Source: Bacteroidaceae bacterium
GTDB lineage: Bacteria; Bacteroidota; Bacteroidia; Bacteroidales; Bacteroidaceae
Direction of reading: 5' to 3'
DNA: 21,395 bases
Assembly: GCA_017551845.1 (NCBI GenBank)
Contig: JAFZKR010000141.1
Span: 1-21,395 of the forward strand
The notes beneath the pieces were generated by a model. It was not told the origin of the DNA. It saw only the letters and a list, made by a program, of their open reading frames with translations, and made no database searches. The first letter of the stretch is position 1; every line of letters starts with the position of its first letter. The translations under genes were made by a program, and so were the position numbers. Below, one piece after another: positions 1 to 5,393 of the stretch.

Positions 1-60
1 GACCACCTGCAGAGTGTCAACTGGTTGCCCGCTGACCTGCAACTACTGCAAGTAATTTGA
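1..60 (+). CDS. 3' end of a rightward gene cut by the window edge
   Basis: Two frames are open to the window edge. One stops at TAA 53-55 and reads TTCRVSTGCPLTCNYCK, a tail rich in Cys, Thr and Ser. The other stops at TGA 58-60 and reads DHLQSVNWLPADLQLLQVI. A possible terminator hairpin 24 to 29 nt downstream supports a gene ending here on the plus strand. The Cys-rich frame uses TAA and has more G/C-ending codons, so I slightly prefer it. It resembles the end of a small Cys-rich secreted or modified peptide, but too little is visible to name a family. Confidence 0.3.
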   Translation, partial: DHLQSVNWLPADLQLLQVI

Positions 61-83
61 AAATGAGCATATGAATATTAATT

Positions 84-117
84 GCCGGTGGGTTTTTTGC
101 TCATCGGCTTCTATTTT
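84..117 (+). terminator. Possible intrinsic terminator of the upstream gene
   Basis: The arms 84-92 (GCCGGTGGG) and 100-108 (CTCATCGGC) pair over 9 bp with two G-U wobbles around a T-rich 7-nt loop, followed by the T-rich tract TTCTATTTTG. It lies just after the stop codons at 55 and 60, as expected for a terminator of that gene. The tail is not a pure T run, so it may be weak. Confidence 0.45.
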
Positions 118-154
118 GCAGTGAGCCGGGAAAGGACAAAGAAATTAGAAAAAA

Positions 155-186
155 CTTGCTGGGATCAAATATTGGCATTACCTTTG
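155..186 (+). promoter_or_regulatory. Consensus Bacteroidetes promoter, no clear target gene
   Basis: A -33 TTG at 156-158 and a -7 box TACCTTTG at 179-186 are separated by 20 nt, the usual Bacteroidetes spacing, so transcription should begin near 192 going right. No convincing coding region follows. The only short frame is 217-264 (MLKCAGRFIFARFNL), after which the DNA runs into the 3' end of the convergent toxin gene. A short non-coding or antisense transcript is one possibility; a leftover promoter from a lost gene is another. Confidence 0.5.
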
Positions 187-323
187 CAACACCAGAACCC
201 GCCAAGCCTCTCAACGATGCTCAAATGTGCGGGTCGTTTTATTTTTGCCAGATTCAACTTGTAAGCATTACTTACAAATTCATCCCAACCCGTTCCATTT
301 TGGAACTAATTCACGGTTGCATT
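187..323. other. Gene-free stretch with three small inverted repeats
   Basis: No supported gene. It contains ACCCGC/GCGGGT at 197-202 and 229-234, followed by CGTTTTATTTTT, a possible long-loop terminator for the 155-186 promoter. It also has the perfect hairpin TTGTAAGCATTACTTACAA at 259-277 and GTTCCA/TGGAAC around TTT at 292-306. The last lies just beyond the toxin stop on the minus strand and could help end the toxin-antitoxin transcript, though no T tract follows it. Confidence 0.4.
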
Positions 324-599
324 CTATTTCTTGAATAGTTCGGAATGGGTCCCTAATCGGACCAGCTCGATGATGTTGGTATTTTCATCGACCCATATGA
401 GCAGGAAATCGTTTTCGATATGACATTCCATGCATCCTTTGTAATCCCCATGCAGAATATGTGGGCGGAATTCTGGTGGTATTGGATCCTCATTTGCAAG
501 CAAGTCAATTATTGTTTTCAGTTTGTTCAGTTTTTCCGGATTATGACGGTATCGCTTATAATCCTTCTTGAACTGACCGGAAGGATATATTTGTTTCAT
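324..599 (-). CDS. YafQ-family toxin (type II TA, mRNA interferase)
   Basis: 91-residue RelE-superfamily toxin of the YafQ branch, expected to cut translated mRNA on the ribosome. The C-terminal half carries the YafQ catalytic pattern: H47, H60 in the motif ECHIENDFLLI, D64, H85 in RLGTHSELF and F89. These line up with H50, H63, D67, H87 and F91 of E. coli YafQ at a nearly constant offset. Length is normal for the family and all key residues are present, so it appears intact. It starts 4 nt after the antitoxin stop, giving the usual antitoxin-then-toxin order and co-transcription leftward. Family membership is clear from motifs; activity is inferred. Confidence 0.9.
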   Translation of the reverse strand: MKQIYPSGQFKKDYKRYRHNPEKLNKLKTIIDLLANEDPIPPEFRPHILHGDYKGCMECHIENDFLLIWVDENTNIIELVRLGTHSELFKK

Positions 600-603
600 G
601 GAT

Positions 604-861
604 TTATTCTTTATCTAAAGCCTGGAATAGTTCATCGGCATTGTTGTACAATTGGTTAGACGGATACTCTTTTCTGTTGATTGCCTCACTTACTGCTGCC
701 ATTGTGGTTTCGTTGGGCTCACGATATACTACATCCAGCAGGACACTCTCCACATAATTGTTCAGCGTCCTGTTCTGGCGCTTGGCATTGCGTTTTAGTC
801 GCTCCAGAAGATCTTCTCTGAGCCTAAATGACGCAGGTTTTCTAATTGTTGCTGTTGCCAT
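604..861 (-). CDS. Ribbon-helix-helix antitoxin of the YafQ-type pair
   Basis: 85 residues. Residues about 8-45 look like a ribbon-helix-helix DNA-binding domain: a short strand (ASFRLRE) followed by two helices, the second containing RTLNNYVESVLLDVV. The charged C-terminal half (about 50-85) would be the part that wraps and neutralises the toxin, as in DinJ/RelB-type antitoxins. It is the first gene of the leftward pair. Its promoter just upstream overlaps a perfect 16-bp palindrome, which fits repression by the RHH dimer and the toxin complex. It is an antitoxin by position and fold; the exact subfamily (DinJ or another RHH group) is not certain. Confidence 0.85.
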   Translation of the reverse strand: MATATIRKPASFRLREDLLERLKRNAKRQNRTLNNYVESVLLDVVYREPNETTMAAVSEAINRKEYPSNQLYNNADELFQALDKE

Positions 862-892
862 ACTTTACAATACTATTGATTACTTTTGATTG

Positions 893-934
893 CAAATGTA
901 ATACAATTGTTGCTATTATGCAACCATGGTTGCA
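893..934 (-). promoter_or_regulatory. Promoter and palindromic operator of the TA pair
   Basis: On the minus strand a -7 box TACATTTG (900 to 893) lies 20 nt from a -33 TTG (923 to 921), a full Bacteroidetes promoter about 30 nt from the antitoxin ATG. The -33 element lies inside the perfect 16-bp palindrome TGCAACCATGGTTGCA at 919-934, and the spacer contains ACAATTGT at 903-910. A palindrome covering the -33 region is the expected site for autorepression by an RHH antitoxin; binding is inferred. Confidence 0.65.
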
Positions 935-994
935 ATTTGCGACCTTTAACAAGGAATTCATCAGATGCAACGGACAAAAGTTAAAAAGTGTTTT

Positions 995-1016
995 TTCGCC
1001 AGTTGCGACTGACGAA
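995..1016. repeat. Imperfect 22-bp palindrome, first of a related pair
   Basis: Arms TTCGCCAGTTG (995-1005) and CGACTGACGAA (1006-1016) pair with one mismatch and one G-T. It is flanked by a run of six T on the left and seven A a few bases to the right. Its core AGTTGCGACTGACGAATTT recurs with 17 of 19 identities 39 bp downstream in the next palindrome. Confidence 0.7.
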
Positions 1017-1030
1017 TTTCAAAAAAATGT

Positions 1031-1058
1031 AAATTCGGCAGTCGCGACTGCCGAATTT
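1031..1058. repeat. Perfect 28-bp palindrome
   Basis: AAATTCGGCAGTCG (1031-1044) is followed directly by its exact reverse complement (1045-1058), with no spacer. It shares a 19-bp core with the palindrome at 995-1016. The lack of a loop suggests a dimeric protein site or a mobile or replication element end rather than an RNA hairpin, but no function can be assigned. Confidence 0.85.
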
Positions 1059-1114
1059 GATTCAAGCATCAATACAAACAACAATAATCTCTTATTACAA
1101 TTGGGGACTATAGA

Positions 1115-1162
1115 ATTTTACTCAATGCATTGCGTAAATTTACGCAGTCCATTGAGTAAAAT
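1115..1162. repeat. Near-perfect 48-bp palindrome
   Basis: Outer arms ATTTTACTCAATG (1115-1127) and CATTGAGTAAAAT (1150-1162) match perfectly, and the inner TGCGTAAATTTACGCA (1131-1146) is a perfect palindrome on the same centre. Only one mismatch and one G-T pair interrupt the full 48 bp. It could act as a hairpin that stops leftward transcription from the membrane-protein gene, or it could be a small palindromic mobile element. No T tract or clear target duplication decides between them. Confidence 0.8.
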
Positions 1163-1242
1163 ATTTTGCGGACACATAGATAATTGATAATGAATCAGAT
1201 ACAAACTTGTGATTACAAATTGCGGCCACAAAATGTGTGGAA

Positions 1243-1650
1243 TCAGTTGCTAGCCCACCGGATAACGAATCGGACCCCGGCACTGAGAAGGCCCGGTCCC
1301 AAACCGCAGTAGAACCACGCGATGAAGGTACGGGGCACTTGAGGGATGCGCTTTAGGGCTATTCCCATGGTTATCATAAAGGCTATGATTATGTAGCCTT
1401 TAATGCTGAAGGTCTTGAATATTGATGTTATGGGCTCAGGCATTGATTCTATGCGCTCGGAGTATTTGCGCACTATGCCTGTAAACATCATGTAGAATCC
1501 GGCAAAGACTATCACGGAATGCAGGAAATGCCACCACACAGCATCAATCTGCCTGTAGGAGCCCACTCCTATCAGACCAATCTTGGTTCCAATGGCCATC
1601 CAAAGGATGCCGTTAACCAGAATCAAATGCCGTGTTGCTATCTTCAACAT
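1243..1650 (-). CDS. Conserved small membrane protein, four predicted TM helices
   Basis: 135 residues starting with ATG at 1650 (MLKIATRH); a GTG two codons upstream is also in frame but overlaps the probable promoter. Hydrophobic stretches near residues 7-25, 41-60, 85-102 and 108-128 suggest four membrane helices with basic loops. The third is preceded by a loop containing ERIESMPEPI, and the C-terminal helix contains GLGPGLLSAGVRF. I do not recognise a characterised family. It stands alone leftward, divergent from the lipoprotein gene at 1714. Function unknown. Confidence 0.75.
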   Translation of the reverse strand: MLKIATRHLILVNGILWMAIGTKIGLIGVGSYRQIDAVWWHFLHSVIVFAGFYMMFTGIVRKYSERIESMPEPITSIFKTFSIKGYIIIAFMITMGIALKRIPQVPRTFIAWFYCGLGPGLLSAGVRFVIRWASN

Positions 1651-1655
1651 AATCA

Positions 1656-1683
1656 CAAAGATATCACAATTGTACTATTTTTG
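1656..1683. promoter_or_regulatory. Divergent -7 boxes between membrane and lipoprotein genes
   Basis: On the minus strand TATCTTTG (1663 to 1656) ends 5 nt before the ATG at 1650, which would give a leaderless or nearly leaderless mRNA. On the plus strand TATTTTTG (1676-1683) lies 30 nt before the ATG at 1714. Neither has a good TTG at -33. Both boxes match TAnnTTTG, but in AT-rich DNA one may be chance. Confidence 0.4.
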
Positions 1684-1713
1684 TACATTCGTAATCGTAT
1701 TTGGTATTAAGCG

Positions 1714-2061
1714 ATGAGATATACTTCATTAGTGATATTGGTTATAATTACGCTTCTGTTGGGCGGATGCCGCAAGAAGACAGATGAAATATCGGCCCAA
1801 ATGGCTTATGAGGGGGTGAGCAATTATTGCCATAGTGAGTTTGACTGGAGCCCCGCCCAGGAGAACCCGTCCATTATGTATGTGGCTTTGGCCGATAGCA
1901 CCGATGTGGAGAATGACACAGGGATACGGTCCTTTTGTGTCATTTTTTTAGTAAATTCGCGGCTGAAAACGGATACCTGTATTTATGAACGTTGCAATAG
2001 TCAAATACAATGCCGGAAACATACGATCGGTCTTGGGTGCGCTGAAACGTCTTGGCGTTGA
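1714..2061 (+). CDS. Small lipoprotein, probably truncated at its 3' end
   Basis: The N-terminus has a basic start, a hydrophobic core and the lipobox LLGGC with acylated Cys at residue 19, so it should be an exported lipoprotein. The middle, with GVSNYCHSEFDWSPAQENPSI at about 35-55, resembles a Bacteroidales hypothetical lipoprotein family that I recall as ending in a longer Tyr/Phe-rich domain. That domain is missing. After about residue 66 the frame runs through a strong terminator hairpin (1913-1949) and overlaps hisH by 77 nt, with an unlikely Cys-rich tail. I infer that a deletion joined the gene body to its own terminator and removed the natural stop. It could be a pseudogene or a shortened protein with a junk tail. 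Confidence 0.55.
   Translation: MRYTSLVILVIITLLLGGCRKKTDEISAQMAYEGVSNYCHSEFDWSPAQENPSIMYVALADSTDVENDTGIRSFCVIFLVNSRLKTDTCIYERCNSQIQCRKHTIGLGCAETSWR
1913..1949 (+). terminator. Intrinsic terminator between the lipoprotein gene and hisH
   Basis: ATGACACA (1913-1920) pairs perfectly with TGTGTCAT (1936-1943). A further four pairs (GGGA/TCCT) extend the stem across a 2-nt bulge to a 5-nt loop, and a T run follows to 1949. It lies inside the open frame of the lipoprotein gene, which is why that frame is doubted past this point. Confidence 0.7.
1952..1959 (+). promoter_or_regulatory. Probable -7 box of the his-ftsE-lys run
   Basis: TAAATTCG fits TAnnTTTG with one mismatch, 25 nt before the hisH ATG and directly after the terminator, so it is a natural start for the long rightward transcript. 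A TTTG at 1934-1937 could be the -33 element, but its 14-nt spacing is shorter than usual. No attenuator-like leader with a His run is visible in the short space before hisH. Confidence 0.45.
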
Positions 2062-2575
2062 AGCGTTGCTGACTGATGATGAAGAGCAGCTCCGCCGTGC
2101 CGATAAGGTGATTTTTCCCGGTGTGGGTGAAGCAAGCACCACTATGGAGTATCTCCGCGCCCACAATCTTGACCGCATAATCAAGGATCTTAAGCAGCCC
2201 GTTCTGGGTATCTGCTTAGGACAGCAGCTTATGTGCAGCCGCAGTGAGGAGGGTAACGCCCTGTGTCTGGGCATTTTTGATGTGCCGGTGTTGAAATTCA
2301 TCCCTGAGCGTCATGAGGACAAGGTTCCGCATATGGGTTGGAACACTATTGAAACCACGGGTGACGGACTGTTCAGGGGCTTTGACAAACCAGAGTACGT
2401 CTATTTTGTACACAGTTTCTATGTTCCCGTCTGCGACTGGACGGCAGCCAAGACCGATTATATACTCCCGTTCAGCGCATCGCTGCACAATGGCAACTTC
2501 TACGCCACTCAGTTCCACCCCGAGAAGAGCGGATCCACAGGAGAACGTATTCTTAAGAATTTTCTTGACATTTAA
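1985..2575 (+). CDS. hisH: Imidazole glycerol phosphate synthase, glutaminase subunit HisH
   Basis: 196 residues, normal length. HisH hydrolyses glutamine and channels ammonia to HisF, making imidazole glycerol phosphate and AICAR in histidine synthesis. The class I glutamine amidotransferase triad is complete: nucleophile C77 in GICLGQQLM, H178 and E180 in FHPEKSG. The oxyanion-strand motif PGVG is at 45-48 and the N-terminus MNVAIVKYNAGNIRSV is typical. It is the first gene of the his group here, 3 nt upstream of hisA. The other pathway genes (hisG, hisD, hisC, hisB) are not in the window. Confidence 0.97.
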   Translation: MNVAIVKYNAGNIRSVLGALKRLGVEALLTDDEEQLRRADKVIFPGVGEASTTMEYLRAHNLDRIIKDLKQPVLGICLGQQLMCSRSEEGNALCLGIFDVPVLKFIPERHEDKVPHMGWNTIETTGDGLFRGFDKPEYVYFVHSFYVPVCDWTAAKTDYILPFSASLHNGNFYATQFHPEKSGSTGERILKNFLDI

Positions 2576-2578
2576 GAC

Positions 2579-3301
2579 ATGGATATAATTCCTGCCATAG
2601 ATATTATAGACGGCAAATGCGTAAGACTCACCAAGGGTGATTACAACGTCTGCAAGACGTACAGCGACAACCCGCTGGATATGGCGCTGCGTTTTCAGGA
2701 TGCAGGCATCCGCAGACTGCATCTGGTAGATTTGGACGGAGCCAAGAGCAAACACATTGTGAACTACCCCACCCTGGAACGGATTGCCGGACATACGGAC
2801 CTTACGATTGACTTTGGCGGCGGGATCAAATCCACATCAGATTTGCAAATGGCGCTCGGATGCGGAGCCGCAATGGTAACCATAGGCAGCACAGCCGTCA
2901 CTGATCCGGAACTCATGGCAAGATGGATTGAAGACTTTGGTCAGGAGCACATAATACTTGGTGCCGATGCCCGCGACAGGAAGATATCAGTCAACGGATG
3001 GAAAGAGGACAGTACGCTGATGCTGAGCGACTTTATCCGTGAATACATGCAGAAAGGCGTAACCCAGGTATTGTGCACTGATATCAACAAGGACGGAATG
3101 CTGCAAGGCCCGTCAACAGAACTGTACCGCAGCTTGCTAAAGGAGTTCCCGGGCATATACCTGATTGCCAGCGGAGGCGTAAGTTCAGCCGACGACCTGA
3201 TAAAGCTCAGGGAAGCCGGACTGCCCGCAGCAATAGTAGGCAAAGCCTATTACGAAGGCCGGATAACACTTGAACAACTGTCACAACTTAGCCAAGAGTA
3301 A
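2579..3301 (+). CDS. hisA: ProFAR isomerase HisA
   Basis: 240 residues. HisA converts ProFAR to PRFAR by an Amadori rearrangement, supplying the substrate of HisF-HisH. The (beta/alpha)8 barrel shows the two catalytic aspartates, D8 in IPAIDIIDGKCVRL and D130 in LGADARDRKISVNGW. Phosphate-binding loops are at 80-82 (GGG) and 198-200 (SGG), and TDINKDGML lies at 167-175. It is separated from hisH and hisF by 3 nt each, so translation is probably coupled. Confidence 0.97.
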   Translation: MDIIPAIDIIDGKCVRLTKGDYNVCKTYSDNPLDMALRFQDAGIRRLHLVDLDGAKSKHIVNYPTLERIAGHTDLTIDFGGGIKSTSDLQMALGCGAAMVTIGSTAVTDPELMARWIEDFGQEHIILGADARDRKISVNGWKEDSTLMLSDFIREYMQKGVTQVLCTDINKDGMLQGPSTELYRSLLKEFPGIYLIASGGVSSADDLIKLREAGLPAAIVGKAYYEGRITLEQLSQLSQE

Positions 3302-3304
3302 ACC

Positions 3305-4060
3305 ATGTTAGCAAAGAGAATAATCCCCTGCCTTGATATCTGCAACGGACGCACCGTAAAGGGCACCAACTTTGTAAACCTTCGTGACGCGGGCGATCCC
3401 GTAGAACTGGGCAGCCTGTACAGCCGGCAGGGTGCTGACGAACTTACCTTTTTGGATATAACGGCATCGTTTGAAGGTAGAAAAACCTTTACAGAACTGG
3501 TTGAACGCATAGCCGCCAACATATCAATCCCCTTCACCGTAGGCGGAGGTATCCACGAGCTCAAGGATGTGGAACGTCTGCTTAAAGCCGGAGCCGATAA
3601 GGTATCGGTCAACTCGGCTGCAATAAAGAATCCAAAGTTGATAGATGAAATAGCGCTTAACTTCGGTTCACAGGTATGTGTGGTGGCCATTGACGCCAAA
3701 CAGACAGATCAAGGCTGGCGCTGTTTCCTGAACGGAGGCCGCGTACCTACTGACCGTATGCTTTTTGAGTGGGCGCATGAGGCTCAGGAGCGCGGCGCAG
3801 GCGAGATTCTGTTTACCAGTATGGATCATGACGGAGTAAAGCAGGGATTCGCAAACGATGCGTTACGTAAACTTTCAGACAAGCTTTCAATCCCCATAAT
3901 AGCATCGGGAGGAGCAGGTTCAAAAGAGCACTTCCGCGACGCATTTTTGCAGGGTCACGCCGATGCTGCACTGGCTGCCAGCGTTTTTCACTTCGGTGAG
4001 ATACCTATTCCCGAATTAAAACAGTACCTTTGCAGTTTGAAAATTCCTATAAGATTATAA
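3305..4060 (+). CDS. hisF: Imidazole glycerol phosphate synthase, cyclase subunit HisF
   Basis: 251 residues, usual length. HisF uses ammonia from HisH to close the imidazole ring. Catalytic D11 is in [15 protein letters not shown] and D130 in [13 protein letters not shown]. Phosphate loops are VGGGI at 79-83 and ASGGAGS near 195-201. The C-terminus ends in KIPIRL, a usual HisF ending. Directly follows hisA. Confidence 0.97.
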   Translation: MLAKRIIPCLDICNGRTVKGTNFVNLRDAGDPVELGSLYSRQGADELTFLDITASFEGRKTFTELVERIAANISIPFTVGGGIHELKDVERLLKAGADKVSVNSAAIKNPKLIDEIALNFGSQVCVVAIDAKQTDQGWRCFLNGGRVPTDRMLFEWAHEAQERGAGEILFTSMDHDGVKQGFANDALRKLSDKLSIPIIASGGAGSKEHFRDAFLQGHADAALAASVFHFGEIPIPELKQYLCSLKIPIRL

Positions 4061-4072
4061 TTATACCATAAG

Positions 4073-4668
4073 ATGGATATAGATTTTGGAAAAATGGGCG
4101 GTCTTGTACCCGCAATCGTTCAGGACAATGTTACCCGCAAGGTCCTGATGTTAGGTTTCATGAACAAGGAGGCCTATGACAAGACCGTAGAGACCGGAAA
4201 AGTCACATTCTGGAGCCGCACCAGGAACTGCCTTTGGACCAAAGTGAGACAAGCGGCAATTTTCTTAACGTGAAGGAGATTCTGCTTGACTGTGACAAAG
4301 ACACCTTGCTTATCAAGGCACGTCCCGAGGGTCCCGTATGCCATACCGGAGCTGACACCTGCTGGAACGAGCAGAACTCAGTGGACCTGAATTTCCTCTC
4401 TTATCTGCAGGATTTCATAGACCGCCGCTTCAAGGAGATGCCCGAAGGCTCATATACCACATCACTCTTTAAGAGCGGAGTGAACCGCATGGCCCAGAAG
4501 GTGGGCGAAGAAGCGGTTGAAACAGTAATCGAAGCCACAAACGGATCCGACGAAAGACTCATCTACGAGGCTTCGGACCTAATTTATCACCTTATTGTAT
4601 TGCTGACCTCCAAAGGGCATCGTATTGAGGAACTGGCAACCGAACTCCGTAAGCGTCACAAGGAATAG
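4073..4668 (+). pseudogene. hisIE: HisIE bifunctional enzyme, frameshifted by one base
   Basis: HisI (PR-AMP cyclohydrolase) and HisE (PR-ATP pyrophosphatase) are fused, catalysing the second and third steps of histidine synthesis. As written, the frame from 4073 stops at 4273, while the rest continues in another frame to 4668. Restoring one G at about 4241-4245 turns ACCAAAGTGAG into the conserved TKGETSGN motif and gives a normal 198-residue protein. In that protein the metal ligands D73, D75, D77 and the zinc cysteines C74, C90, C97 have the spacing known from archaeal HisI, and the HisE helices (from about 112) include VGEEAVETVIEA. Everything but one base is intact, so this is either a very recent mutation or a sequence error. 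No classical slippery heptamer is present. Confidence 0.9.
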
Positions 4669-4682
4669 CATCTCCATCATTT

Positions 4683-5372
4683 ATGGATATTATTGATTAT
4701 CATAATGTTGAAATACGCCAGGAGGACATGTTCGTTCTCGGCGATGTCTCATTCACTGTACAAGAAGGTGACTTTGTATATCTGATAGGTAAGGTGGGAT
4801 CCGGCAAAAGCAGTCTGCTCAAGACTATCTATGCCGAAATAGAGGCCATCTGTCCCATGCCGGACAGTCATGCCATAGTTCTCAACACCGATCTTCAGAG
4901 TCTCAAAAAAAGGAACATACCCAAGTTGCGCCGCCAAATGGGAATAGTCTTTCAGGATTTCCAACTGCTCACTGACAGAAACGTTTTCGATAATCTCAGT
5001 TTCGTCCTGAAATCTACAGGTTGGAAAGACAAAAAGCTCATTCACCAGAAAATATTCCAGGTTCTGGATATGGTGGGAATGGAGACAAAAGGATACAAGA
5101 TGCCACACGAACTTTCCGGAGGAGAGCAACAGCGAATCTGCATAGCACGGGCCCTGCTGAATGACCCCAAGCTTATCCTGGCCGATGAACCCACCGGAAA
5201 TCTTGACCCCGAGACAGGACGTCAAATCATGGAGATACTCCGTAAAGTTGGCGAGAACGGCACCACAGTCGTAATGATTACCCACAACCTACAATGGGTC
5301 CGTGAATTCCCCGGAAGGATTTTCCAGTGCGTAGGCCGACGCCTTATCGTTGATGACACAATAACAGAATAA
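4683..5372 (+). CDS. ftsE: ABC ATPase, FtsE family
   Basis: 229 residues. FtsE is the cytoplasmic ATPase that works with membrane protein FtsX at the division site to control peptidoglycan hydrolases. All ABC motifs are present: Walker A GKVGSGKS at 36-43, Q-loop Q91 in FQDFQLL, signature LSGGEQQR at 144-151, Walker B LILADEP at 164-170 and switch H201. [19 protein letters not shown] and the length match FtsE. It sits 14 nt after hisIE and 21 nt before lysC, and no ftsX is present in the window, so its partner must be elsewhere. A related small exporter ATPase (LolD/MacB type) is the alternative, but FtsE fits best. Confidence 0.85.
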   Translation: MDIIDYHNVEIRQEDMFVLGDVSFTVQEGDFVYLIGKVGSGKSSLLKTIYAEIEAICPMPDSHAIVLNTDLQSLKKRNIPKLRRQMGIVFQDFQLLTDRNVFDNLSFVLKSTGWKDKKLIHQKIFQVLDMVGMETKGYKMPHELSGGEQQRICIARALLNDPKLILADEPTGNLDPETGRQIMEILRKVGENGTTVVMITHNLQWVREFPGRIFQCVGRRLIVDDTITE

Positions 5373-5393
5373 CCCGAGAAACATTAACAAGAC

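Larger units (their letters stand above)
862..1242. other. Gene-free AT-rich stretch between TA pair and membrane gene
   Basis: Besides the TA promoter at one end, this 381-nt stretch has no believable gene. The open frame 846-1187 on the plus strand reads through all the palindromes, resembles nothing and has skewed composition. The stretch holds three long palindromes (listed separately) and a short repeat CCACA/TGTGG at 1226-1240, just past the stop of the leftward membrane-protein gene. No transposase, integrase or RNA gene was recognised. Confidence 0.6.

Noticed and set aside
82..338. Two overlapping 60-codon frames on the plus strand
   Set aside because: No family resemblance; they lie in hairpin-rich intergenic DNA and overlap the toxin gene end.
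846..1187. Open frame of 113 codons on the plus strand
   Set aside because: It crosses the TA promoter and all three palindromes and resembles no protein.
4238..4247. Programmed -1 frameshift in hisIE
   Set aside because: No X XXY YYZ slippery heptamer in frame, and HisIE is not known to be recoded; a lost base is simpler.
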